The notes under the pieces: generated by a model
The model's input: only the letters and a program-made list of their open reading frames with translations
Databases searched by the model: none
Told to the model about the DNA's origin: nothing
Shown here: piece by piece, positions 22,836-33,032 of the stretch
Layout of the letters: each line of letters starts with the position of its first letter
Numbering within the stretch: position 1 is the first letter of the stretch
DNA from: Chlorops oryzae
Lineage: Eukaryota > Arthropoda > Insecta > Diptera > Chloropidae
Direction: 5' to 3'
DNA: 64,000 bases
Assembly (NCBI GenBank): GCA_020466095.1
Contig: CM035806.1
Coordinates: 139,374,934-139,438,933, forward strand
Position numbers and translations under genes: made by a program

Positions 22836-24048
22836 ACTACATACTTATGTATGTATGTATATGATGATATTGTCTGTAAGAAAATAGATGAATGAATTTA
22901 CGTAGCAAAATCGGAAGCTAAGCATGCATATTAAACATCAACTATATTTTGATTGTTAGATCATAGGAAAATAATTGAATATTGCTGTTATTTATACTGG
23001 GTCAGTTTGCAGGCATCATTTTCATTGGGTTAAAAATGAGAAGAAAATGGGAAAACAATGCGCACACATTGTTGCAGGAACTTCGTTTTCTTCTTTTTGT
23101 TTTTCTCTCCATTGTTTCGATATCGATCGAGCTTGAACGGAAACAACATCATAAATCGCAGAGCATTTGCTTCTAAACGAGAAAACAGGAAGAAAAACCA
23201 GAATAGACAAGAGCATAGTAACTTGTCTGAAGGTTTTTCTATTGCATTCTTGAATTTCTGTTTTTCGAGTTTTTGTTTGGTTTTTGGTTTTGTTTTGTCT
23301 TGTTCTATTCTGTTCTATTCTGTTCATTTTTAACTAAAGGAAGTCTGAAGAAAGAACGGAGAGAAGGATGAAGAAATGAACGATGCGGAAGGGAAATGGC
23401 AAGAAGAAACTTTGGCCTCGTATAGATAACTTACTTTTTAAGTGAATAGAACAAAATGCAATTTTCATAGCATGAATTTAGGCTTATGGGAAAGTCTATG
23501 AATTCCCACAGTGAAGGTCGGCATGCAAGTGCTTCAGTGTGGCTGTATATATGTATGTGGATTTGGCTATTCTATTGAGGAAGGCAATAAATCGAAATTC
23601 ATTTGTCATATGAGTGGGAATGAGTGTGTGTGAGAGTGCCTAAGTGTGTTGTTAGCTTGTGTGCGCGAATGAGAGCATGTTGTACACTTGCAGTCGAGGG
23701 ATTCGAGTCGGGATTCACTTAAAAATACTTACACATATTGGAATTTTATCGTGCATGCAGTATTCAAATTTTTTGTTTCTTAGTTTTTTCTTTTTGGATA
23801 TTTTGTTTTTGTTTCTGTTTCTTGTTTTGTTGTAATATTCATATTCCTTTACAATTAAAAATATTTCATGTGGCAAATTTAAATTTGCCTAAGTTTGTTA
23901 TTCGAATTATTTTTTGCTTTCATGCCTTTCAATTCAGGCATTTATGATGCTTAATGAAAATTTATTGAAGTGTACTTTTGTGGTGAGCTCCCCAACGTGC
24001 TTTCATCAATATGTGCGTATTTTGAAGATTGAAATCAAAGCGAAATTA
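22836..24048. other. Non-coding stretch, no gene seen
   Basis: It holds a TATG/TGTA run near 22845-22862 and TTCTATTCTG repeats near 23300-23325. Frames at 22982-23333 and 23738-23947 are T-rich and unrecognised. Confidence 0.5.
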
Positions 24049-24592
24049 AACAAGTAAGGGTGTTATAGTCAGGTGCACCCTAAAACACAACAGACATATA
24101 GGTACATACATTTGTATGTATATGTTTTTTTGTATGTTTGAACATTTTTTCATTCAAGCCCCTTTAAGACACAGTGTTCTAGACATTTTTGATGGGCCCT
24201 AGAGCGCCCCATATGCCGACTTTTGTTCAATTTCTTTATAAAAAATTGCCATCTTGCCACGCCCAATTTTCCAACATTTTAAAATCAAATATAAGTCTTA
24301 GGTATACGCTCGAAATTTCATTGAATTGCCTGGAACGGAGCCATTCTCGAATTGGTTCTTAGTCATGTCCGCAAAGACGCATAGCAAATTTTCGTCAAGA
24401 TAGCTCACCTCCTTCGATAAGAAAACTGTATAAGGACAGACGGACGAACAGACGGACGGACAGATGGACAGACAGACAGATAGACGGAAATGTCTAAATC
24501 CACATTTTGAATGGTCTATCTCGACCGCTTCTTGGTGTTATACACAACCGCACGAACGCAATACAACCCTGACACAGAATGTGTCGGTTATA
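24049..24592. mobile_element. AACAAGTAAGGG-started dispersed repeat with GACGGACA tract
   Basis: It starts AACAAGTAAGGGTGTTATAG, the same AACAAGTAAG motif as the minus-strand end of the 7.7-8.5 kb element, and holds the GACAGACGGACGAACAGACG-type tract at 24434-24486. It ends near TGTCGGTTATAAAA. GACAGACGG tracts of this type are characteristic of common non-coding repeats in fly genomes. The start motif TAAGGGTGTTATAGTCA also recurs at about 35922-35940. No coding capacity. Confidence 0.55.
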
Positions 24593-25580
24593 AAAAAGAA
24601 TATTTGAAAAAGGATGGTAATGAAAAATATTTTTAAAGATAATTTTTGTCGTTAAATAACCGCACATTAGAGAACATCACCGATTTGATATCATTCATTT
24701 GTATCTCAAAGAAGAAATCGTAGTGTAACTCAGTGGACTCTCTTTTAGCGACAGCGAGAACAGGAGCAGCAATTTACTAATAGAAAAAGAAAGCACATAA
24801 TTTCCCAGGCATTTTTATCGAAATTTCTTTTCGCTTCTCCTTCCATTACCAGAACGTTCTTCGAAATGTTCTATCCATCGCCCCGCCCGTCGATTAATTT
24901 GTCTCTCAATTTAGCAGTCAATTTCAAAAACAAGGAAGAAAGAAAAAAAAAACAAAAAGAAAGGAACGAAAAAATGGGCGAAAAATTGGACGGCAAATAA
25001 AGAGAAATGAAAAGTGCCAGCATAAGCCAAAAAATTGTTATGCATATCCTTTTAACGAAGGATGATATGTTTTACTCTGTCCTTTCGGCCATGTGGGCAC
25101 GTGAATCTCAGCGCCTTTTTCCCAACGTAGGCAGGGATTCGATTCGTTTCGCTCCGTCCGGTCGACCGTTCGACCGTCCGTCCGTTCGTTCGTTCGTTTA
25201 ACTGAAAAAGTCAACAAAATGAAAATTGCCGAATGAATTTGGGAAATTCCAAAAACAAAATAAAAAAAATAAAAAAATTTAAAAAAACAGATATTACAAC
25301 AAAGATAGCAGAAGGTATTTTCCCGACGAGAAGAAATACCAGAAGAAGGCAAAGCACGGTAGGACAGCATCTGCCGCAATCAAAGTTGTTTGTGATTTTT
25401 TTGCGGTTTTCTTTGGGCTTCACTTTCTGCTATAAACGAGTAAAATGAAGAGCAAAAGTTCAGGTAAAACGGAATTGCTGATTTGGGACTTTCCCATACA
25501 AGAAAGGGCTCATCTCATCTCATCAAAAAAAAAAAACCAATAGTCTCAATAGTTTCATTGCCTTCTTTGTCTTTCATCCA

Positions 25581-25624
<44 letters not shown>

Positions 25625-27901
25625 TCTTACCATCTTCATAGTCAATGGGCATGTTTTTATCCATGAGAAGTTGAAAAATTAGTGGGCGTAAAAATATCCT
25701 TTCCCTTATTCCTTGCCTCTCCTTCTCACTCACGCCATCGCTCTCGCTGTTTCCCCTTCATATAAACAATGGACAAAAATAATGGCGAGGCCAGCCCAGA
25801 AACGATATTTTTTTAACGGCCAGTTTGACCGGTTCTTCGTAATAGTGGGTGTTCTCTTTTTGTTCCTTGTTATTTTCCTTTTCTTTATTGTCTATAAATT
25901 TAGAGAATGTATAAGAGTGTTATGTTATGAGGATTCCTTTAATGTATGGATCTAAGCCATGGGGTTATGGATGGTCAAGTTGAATTTATAAATTCCAGAT
26001 CTGGATTGAAATTTATTTCTATCCGGCCAGCCAGTCCGTTCGTTAGCGTGGCTGGCGTGTCCATCGAGATGCGATCTGGGGTTCTGCCAAATAAATAGCC
26101 CAGCAAATGGTACCTGCTCGATTTTACTAATGTTCGTGTGTACTTATATGAACGAGCATGCCTGCACTTGTTTGTCAGTTAGAATGGATGAGGCAATGAA
26201 TGCGGCTCGCCCAAATGTGAGGTTTGATGAGGTTTGGTGGAAGGTCGACCGATATCGTTGGGTTTGTTGCTCGGCCGCTGCCTACTATCATCAATTGAAT
26301 ATTGGAGGATTTTAATTTTCACAATAAGAATCCTTTGCTGTTTCAGTCATTGCCTTTCAGTCGGTTTATTACTGAGACATCATGCTGTTTTTTTTTTTTT
26401 TATACAAATTTTGTATTCTACTGGCATGTCCTGTCGAATTCCTGTTCTTCTTCAATTCAATTCTGATTTGATTTGATTTGATTGTCCAAAATGAATTTTC
26501 GCCTATTTTGGAAAATATTTCGATTGCATATGCGGTTGACAATTTTCTTTTCTACAGGATTTAGTTGATGAATTTCGCCTAAAAGTATGCCCGATTAAAT
26601 TTTTTACATTTCAAGAATGTAAGAAAAGCACGGTAAATTCCTTATGACAATTCGGACTTCATCGTGTGTTTGTGTGTGTGAAGCTAGGATTGAAGCGCGA
26701 ATAATTTCCTTCGTTTTTTTTTTCATTTTTTATCTTCCACCCTACTTCACTTATCTGTGTTCCGATTTTTTACTCTTCAGGCTTGCTTTTTTTTTTTCTT
26801 CATTATTCTACGTCCTTCGTCCTTCGTCATCCTTCTCTTTTTTTCGTTTTTTTTCTTTTTTCTTTTTTTCAAGCTTTTTCACATTCCCATTTCCGACCGC
26901 GAAAACTCGGCTTAACCAATCATTTATTCACTTCTTTAGGCACTCAGTCACTTCATCGTTCAAGTGTCTACGTGGCTCGTACAGGTACATATCCATTACC
27001 GTTGGGCTTCAGCTTTTGATCGATGTGGGCGCATACACACAACCACACACACACGCGCTCGCAGAAATACTCACAGACATATTCACTCCTTTAGAGTAGC
27101 TTCGGCCTTTCACGGTGAAGAGATAATTTTTGAATTTCTTGTCGGGAGCGGCAATGGCAGGGGAACTAGGAATGAGAACGGGAATGGAAAGGGGAACGGG
27201 GACCGGCAGCGGGAGCGGTAACGATTACTGAATTCGTGCTGAAGGCCATATAAAAAGGATATCAAAGTGTATCATGTCCATGCGCTTGATTGTACGCTCC
27301 AGCTAGAGCAATAATGGTGGAAAGTGGAAAATTGTAGCTTATTCATTGTTGTTGTTCTTGTTGTTGTGGATTTTGTTGTTGTTGCCTGCATAAACCGTCA
27401 GGCGGCAGAACATTAATCAGGATTGCATTGAGTACTCGGCTTATGTGCGGCGCTTTAACGGCGTCCGCTGCCTCGCAAAAAGCAAGAAGCAAAAACAAAA
27501 AAAACAAAAAAAAAATCGATTAAAAGTACAGGCGAAATGCCAAGAATACTTTCAGGGCGAAGAGCGTCTGTAGGTAACTTCTTAATTGGATTCCTCCAAT
27601 TTTGATTTCTCTTCTCTAATTCTTTGCCGATTTGGGCATGATTTCGAATATAGAATTTGAGTGAAATAGCTTTTCCGTTCGCTCTTGTTTTTATTTTTTC
27701 TTTAATTATTTATTTTTTTATTTTTCGGAATAAAGAAGAAATCCTTAAGTACAGTTGTTTGGGCTAAAGACGGCGGAATACACATACATATGCATGAAAA
27801 AAAATTTTTTTTTTGTATTGAATATCTATAATTGTTATATCTTCATTTAAACTCTCTTTCGGAGAGATCGAAAGATCACAAATATATGTATAACATATAA
27901 C
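24593..27901. other. Non-coding stretch with simple repeats
   Basis: It contains a CGTT/CGTC run (25160-25199), a perfect CT array (25583-25620), T-rich blocks near 26385-26402 and 26790-26880, GGGAACGG-type repeats at about 27155-27225 and TTG runs at 27347-27385. None of the frames here shows a domain or exon-like borders. Confidence 0.5.
25583..25620. repeat. (CT)n microsatellite
   Basis: Nineteen perfect CT units. Confidence 0.95.
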
Positions 27902-28110
27902 AAGGTGGATCGATTTTGAAACCTCCAATTTCTCTAGCAGAATATTATTCTATGGCCCATACTTAATAATTATTCCGAAGAAACTATAGGTCAAATGTGA
28001 ATTTTAACCTTCCGCTTTTGTAAACAAAGGTTTTTCATGCTATATTTGAATTATTTTGCTCTACACTGATAGAAAAATGGCTTGCTAAAAATAAGAATTT
28101 TAGGGTATTC

Positions 28111-28664
28111 ACCCAGCGGGAAATTATCTCCTGCATGACAATGTCATCAGTGATGTCATCGATGACATATAGGTGACATTGTCATGTGTGACATCTTGGA
28201 GGACATGTCATCGTGGAGGGATGCTGTTCATGTACTTGAATCTCATTGGCTACTGAAATTTAAATAAGGTTTTAGCGTCAGTTGAACGTTAGCATGAAGT
28301 GGCGTAGATGATGAGTGCTCGACTCAGAATCCGAAGATCGCGGGTTCGATCCCTGGCTGAGGCGAACAAAAATTGTTAAAAATAGATTTTTAAAAATTGG
28401 GAAATATCCAAAGAGAGGACAAAGAAGAGAAAGTTATCAAAACTGGTTTCTATAAATTTACATTTAGAGAGAAAAGAGCAATGTGCTGCTCTCTCTAATG
28501 CTTTTTGTCGCCATCGCACCCCCTAGCATGACAATGTCACCGCTGAAGTCCCTGTCAGCTCCTGTGTAAATGTCATACAAAGTGTCACCGGAAAAAACAT
28601 GCATTCCGGCTCCGAAGTCACTAGGACATCATCGGGGATGTCCGTGGGACATTTCCCGCTGGGT
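28111..28664 (+). mobile_element. Element B copy 1: ACCCAGCGGGAAAT-ended MITE with a tRNA-like core
   Basis: Terminal repeats ACCCAGCGGGAAAT and ATTTCCCGCTGGGT are perfect. The interior is rich in ATGACATTGTCATG-type palindromes (CAATGTCATCAGTGATGTCA, GTCATCGATGACAT). A tRNA-like segment lies at 28313-28372. Length is 554 bp. A second, inverted copy is at 46321-47247. No transposase; superfamily unknown. The flanks of this copy do not show a clean target duplication. Confidence 0.8.
28313..28372 (+). repeat. tRNA-like segment inside element B
   Basis: GTGGCGTAGATGATGAGTGC resembles an A-box region. CGACTCAGAATCCG follows like an anticodon arm, and CGCGGGTTCGATCCCTGG is a strong B box. The acceptor stem is missing. 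It is conserved, on the minus strand, in the second copy of element B (46588-46634 plus 47035-47066). Confidence 0.6.
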
Positions 28665-28985
28665 CCCTTAAAAGTGAAAAGATTGAAAAATCGTAAAAGC
28701 GTAAAATTTTTCATACAAAATTTCGTTCATTCGTTTCTAAGCCTTCTTGATTTACGATTTTCCGAAGTTTTCGACGCAAATACACGTTTAAGGAAAAACC
28801 CCTTTTATTTTTGATTTTACAATGCAACATTCTTAAAATTTCATGCTTGAACTTAGCATACTGACCGAAAAGCTTTCTTGTTTCTAGCAATCAATTCTTA
28901 AAGCATTCTCAAATCAAAAATCAATTCTTGATTTTTAAATAATCTGAAATTCGTCAGTTAGATTTTCTCGAAAGTTAACATAAAT

Positions 28986-29857
28986 GGTATTCCCTTAAAG
29001 GTGAAAAAATGAAAACATGAAAACCTCGAAAAACTACAAGGCACTTTTCGAAAACACACCATTTTTGCAACTTTGAGTAGTTTGTGTAACTTAAAAATTT
29101 GACATTTCGGCCAGGGATTCGTTTTTTAACATAAAAATTGTATGCACTGAAGTGTATTAAGAAATTTAACAAGTTCACAATGCCGCGGAAAAGTGAAAAG
29201 ATTGAAATAATTGAATTTCTTGACCAAAAAGCAGTAACTGCTTTAATGATGCTCGAAATAGTTGAGCTAAGTGATGGTTTGTTATGTTATTCCGTATTTG
29301 ATTGTAGGACATCACATATACATTTCTTTTCATTGCTGGAAGCAATATGAAAGACCTACTTCCTCCAATATCTGCAAAATATATATTTTTTATTCATTTA
29401 TTGAAATTGAATAATATAGCTTACTACCTTCTCCATTCGATTTTGTTTCAGCTGTTTTCAAAAAGTGTTGGCCATTTCAAATGCAAAAACGGTGCTATTT
29501 TCCCGTATTTTTTTAATACTGAAAGTCTCGTTTTCTCATAGGAAAATACTTAAGCTAAATTATTTTTATTTCTCAAAAATATTTTTCACTATTATAATGT
29601 TCATTTTTATAAAAATAAACAGTAAGCTGTTATTGGTATTGAGAATGTGTTCTTATTGTAGGGCATTTAGTAGTTTTAATTTTGTTTTCAGGGCAACGCT
29701 TCGAAATGCAAGCCAAATACGCAACGAATTTGACTTGAAACTTTTCCAAGCTGGCGTGTAAAACTTTTTATACAAAACTAGACAGGTCATTTTCGAGGCT
29801 CGTGAATTTTCGAATTTTCGAAGTTTTCGAGGCGAATACACCTTTAAGGGAATACCC
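28986..29857. mobile_element. Element F copy 3, 870 bp
   Basis: GGTATTCCCTTAAAGGTGAA at the left is mirrored by TACACCTTTAAGGGAATACC at the right. Next to the right end lies CGAAGTTTTCGAGGCGAA, also present in the other F copies. The interior is unrelated AT-rich DNA without recognised coding function. Confidence 0.65.
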
Positions 29858-30239
29858 TTATAATAAATGTAGCACTCGCGAATGAGATCTCTCTTTGGCG
29901 TAGAGGATAGCGTGAGAAGTGCCCAGGTTATAGCCCTGCCGCAGGCGGAAAGAAGTTGTCGAAATATTTGGACACCAAAGACGCCAGCAAACTTTAAGCT
30001 TAAATGATTCAACTCGGAGAGGAGAAAACAAATCGCCAGTCATAAAGTAATATTTCTATCCTGTCTTCAAAGTTGTCATGTACGTGACCTTTACAAAATT
30101 GCTATGAGTTCCGCTAGAACCATCCTCTTTTGCTTTTACGAGTATCAAATTAAACTTTTTATTTTATTCCTCTAAACTTTTAAAATATGTGTTATATTAT
30201 CAACTGATTCCAAAACAAAACAAAAAAAAAAAAAAATCC

Positions 30240-30292
30240 GCTCGACGGGAGTGGGGATTGAACCCGCAGGCATCGGATTTTGAAGCAAAAAT
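30240..30292 (-). repeat. tRNA-like B-box segment, minus strand
   Basis: The minus strand reads CGATGCCTGCGGGTTCAATC followed by CCCACTCCCG, a clear B box. The A-box half is not recognisable. It is inside element D next to an A-rich run (30220-30236). Confidence 0.4.
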
Positions 30293-31490
30293 ACATTCCA
30301 AAAAAACATGCTAAACTCAAGAATCTTCCAAAAATCCATTCTACAAAGCGTTCTCGAAATATCAAGAATTTAATTCTTGAATCAAGAATTTTCGTGCTTA
30401 ACAGACTATTAAGCGAGATATTCTTGATTATCGACTCAAAATTCTTATTTTTAGCAAGTTTTTTCTATCAGTGTAATTGTTGGTGAAAATATCTCAAAAA
30501 GCAGAGAAACAATCACTTCAACGTCCCAAAATAATCAAAATAAGAAAAATTCAATTTGAAAACATTTTTGATTAGGCAGAAATTTCAATAATTTGTAGCA
30601 TGCCTTTAGGCATATTTAAGATGGACCTTTTTTTTTTTTAAAGCGTAAGAAACAAAAACCGGTTCTGCCCTATGGTTCCCTGGGCAATCTTTCTACAAAA
30701 AAATTGTAGAATCTGATTTCACTAGCGAAATTTTCATTTTTTTATTGAATCCTCAAAGTATGCACGACAGTTTTTAAGAAAAATGACATGAATTTAAAAG
30801 AATTTGCCCGTGGAAACTTAGTTACAGATTTTACATGATGCGTAAAATTCCATAAATCCCTTCTAAAGGTGTGTTTAAAGAGGCGTGTTTTCAAGAAAAC
30901 AACGGAGTTCTAGCATCGGAAACATTTCAAAATTTTGCTATGTTACTAGATTTTTCGGGCTCAATTGAAATATTTGCGGTTGCTCTGCTGCTAACTATAG
31001 CGCTACCTCCTTAGCCTAGGAAGGAATTGGAATTTATTAGGAATAAATTTATTTTCCAGTTTTTCCAAAGCTGGAGAGGGCGAACACTACAGAGCACAAT
31101 GTCCAATGTGAACTTAAGCCAAAAGTTATACTTTCAAATTATGACTCTTAAAAGAATTTTTGCATGAGGTTTGCCATAAAAATACATGAGTGTACATAAC
31201 ATTCTTTCAAGCACATGAATCCTTTATTCCATTTAATATGAATCCGTCGCCGCCGCCGTCGTCTCAGGCAAGCGTATTGCTCGTTGCTATGGAAGGGAAC
31301 GAGCGAAAATCTATTTCGCTATCAAGACTGACTGCTTTAGCCCCTATGCGTCAACGTTGGGCTACTTTGGCAGCCGTAACTGGCCATCAACCGACTGACC
31401 ACAATATTCAAACTAATAACTGCGTTGAAGTGTAGAAAATGCGGGCCAACGTGCGTGTTCTCATGCATGACTATCTTCCTTTTGCTCAGG

Positions 31491-31491
<1 letters not shown>

Positions 31492-31527
<36 letters not shown>
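31492..31527. repeat. (GT)n microsatellite
   Basis: About 18 perfect units; the flanking frames on both strands are artefacts. Confidence 0.95.
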
Positions 31528-31528
<1 letters not shown>

Positions 31529-31694
31529 ACCCTGGCACCAAAGCATTGCACTGTCCATTTGGGTCGGAGCGCGTTTCTTCTTCTTCTCCGTCCTCTTTTA
31601 TGATATAACTTTCGTTTCCGCTTCAAGGAATATGAAATTCTTGGTTTTTAGTTCGAAAGACGTCTCTCTTTCCCCCTATCTTGCTCTATCGCGC

Positions 31695-31696
31695 GC

Positions 31697-31738
<42 letters not shown>

Positions 31739-31740
31739 TC
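31695..31740. repeat. (CT)n microsatellite
   Basis: CT array with one TGTC and one TCAC interruption. Confidence 0.9.
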
Positions 31741-32637
31741 TATTTCGTCTTTGCGATTTTTCTTGAAGCTTGAGGCAGAAAAAAAAATCGGAACGGTAAA
31801 GAAGCAATAAACTCTAAACGCTGCAGTTGAAAAGCTTATCTCGATCAGAGGAATATCCCTTTATGAATTGTGAGGGTTTTCCCCTTGGAAAGCAAGAAAA
31901 AAGAATTATGAAAACTCTGCACACACAGCCCCACACAGGCACGCACGCACATGCATATGCATAAATTGGTGTGTGTGTGTGTGTTGTTGTTTCTGGTTCC
32001 CGATTGTGTCTCCTTCTTCGAACGGACGGATATATCAGAGCGGCATGATGTGAACGCGCGCTTATTCAAATTTTATTCAAGAAAAATCAAACAAAAAATG
32101 TCTCTTCTCCCCACATCGCTGCGGGGAAATTGCATGAAACGAAGAGAAAGAAGAAGAAGAAAAATTTGAACGAAACTACATACCAAGGAGGAGAAAATAG
32201 TGAAAAAGTTTTTTTCTCATATCGGAGCCATAGAGGCGTAGCTTATGTAGTCACTTCAGTTTTCCAAAGCGATTTGTGGCATTTGAGTTTTGAAATAGCG
32301 GAAATTTAGAAGTAAAAATACGACGACGACGTTGACTGCGGCGGAGAAGAGGGAGAGCTTGACTCGGCACACCACACGACATATTTCACATTGTGTGGCA
32401 GTCACAGTAGCAGCAAAATTGCGGAACTGCTAAAACTTGCCATGCTTTTCATCGAAAAAGTAATAGCAGCCAAACCTAAAGAAATATAAAGGAAAAAAAG
32501 AAAAAAAAAAAAAAATATTGCATTATTTTTTTAGGCTTAGATTGAAACGAGGAGATTCCAAAAAAATACCCCATCAGTTTCATTTATATAATTTATTATA
32601 TTTTTTTTTTTTTAATTTAAAATCATTTTTTATATTT

Positions 32638-33032
32638 ATCGTCGGCTTAAAGTGAAAACCTGCAAAGTCCACTTTTAACCGATTCTGACCTTTCGATGTC
32701 TTTTAAACAAAAAAAAAGCCTACTGCATCGTTAGGCAAAAAAAAAAAAATTTTTTAACTTCAAACTGTAAATACGGAGAAATTGGTGATGAGTAAAACTG
32801 CTAAGTCCAACTATGGTCAAAGTTCACAGCTAACACCAAGAAGTGACTCCGAAGTGGCGTTTGTATAGTGCACAGAATCGAATTTCGAAGAGAGTTCATA
32901 AAGGAAGAAAATAAGCCATCCATTTTCGGGTTTCCTTCCTAAGTTTTAAGTCCTGAGAAAAAATGTTCTTATTTTTTGCCAAGTAAAGTTTTGAAATTGT
33001 TAGTTAGCAGGTTTACACTTTAAGCCGACGAT
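32638..33032. mobile_element. 395-bp TIR element, CGTCGGCTTAAAGTG ends
   Basis: ATCGTCGGCTTAAAGTGAAA then ACCTGC at the left is mirrored by GCAGGTTTACACTTTAAGCC then GACGAT at the right, about 26 bp with one mismatch. No coding capacity. AT flanks each end, too short to define a superfamily. Confidence 0.7.

Larger units (their letters stand above)
28103..28803. mobile_element. Element F copy 2, interrupted by element B
   Basis: The left stub GGGTATTC (28103-28110) and right part CCCTTAAAAGTGAAAAG ... ACGTTTAAGGAAAAACCCC would join to GGTATTCCCTTAAA, the intact start seen at 28986. The insertion between them is element B. Confidence 0.6.
28064..30473. mobile_element. Element D: CACTGATAGAAAA-ended, inserted in element A
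   Basis: The ends are CACTGATAGAAAAATGGC TT at 28064 and the complement of CTATCAGTG at 30473; the terminal inverted repeats run about 35 bp (through GCTAAAAATAAGAATTTT). TA flanks both ends. The uninterrupted sequence is present in the 10.9-kb copy and the 12.3-kb fragment of element A, so this is a real 2.4-kb insertion. It contains two element F copies and other AT-rich DNA. Its frames (for example 29138-29350 +, starting with a Lys/Glu-rich stretch, and 29653-30012 -) match no transposase that I recognise. Confidence 0.8.
27902..30745 (-). mobile_element. Element A, second copy, inverted and split by nested insertions
   Basis: It starts AAGGTGGATCGATTTTG, the complement of the right end at 11423, and continues co-linearly with the complement of 10.85-11.42 kb: TCTCTAGCAGAATATTATTC, CCGAAGAAACTATAGGTC, then after a 2.4-kb interruption AACAATCACTTCAACGTCCC, GCAGAAATTTCAATAATTTG, GGTTCCCTGGGCAATC. 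The far end is eroded and lacks a clean CCACCTT. Everything from 28064 to 30473 is a later insertion. Confidence 0.8.
30746..32637. other. Non-coding stretch with simple repeats
   Basis: It carries (GT)n at 31492-31527, (CT)n at 31695-31740 and a short GT run at 31971-31984. The + frame 31190-31435 has somewhat higher GC (MNPSPPPSSQASVLLV from 31229) but no splice context or recognised domain, so it is left uncalled. Confidence 0.45.

Noticed and set aside
28111..28664. Clean target duplication for element B copy 1
   Set aside because: The flanks (TATTC and CCCTTA) agree at one or two bases at most; no duplication length can be claimed.
31190..31435. GC-richer + frame beginning near MNPSPPPSSQAS
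   Set aside because: No splice sites in frame, no recognised domain, and GT repeats directly follow.
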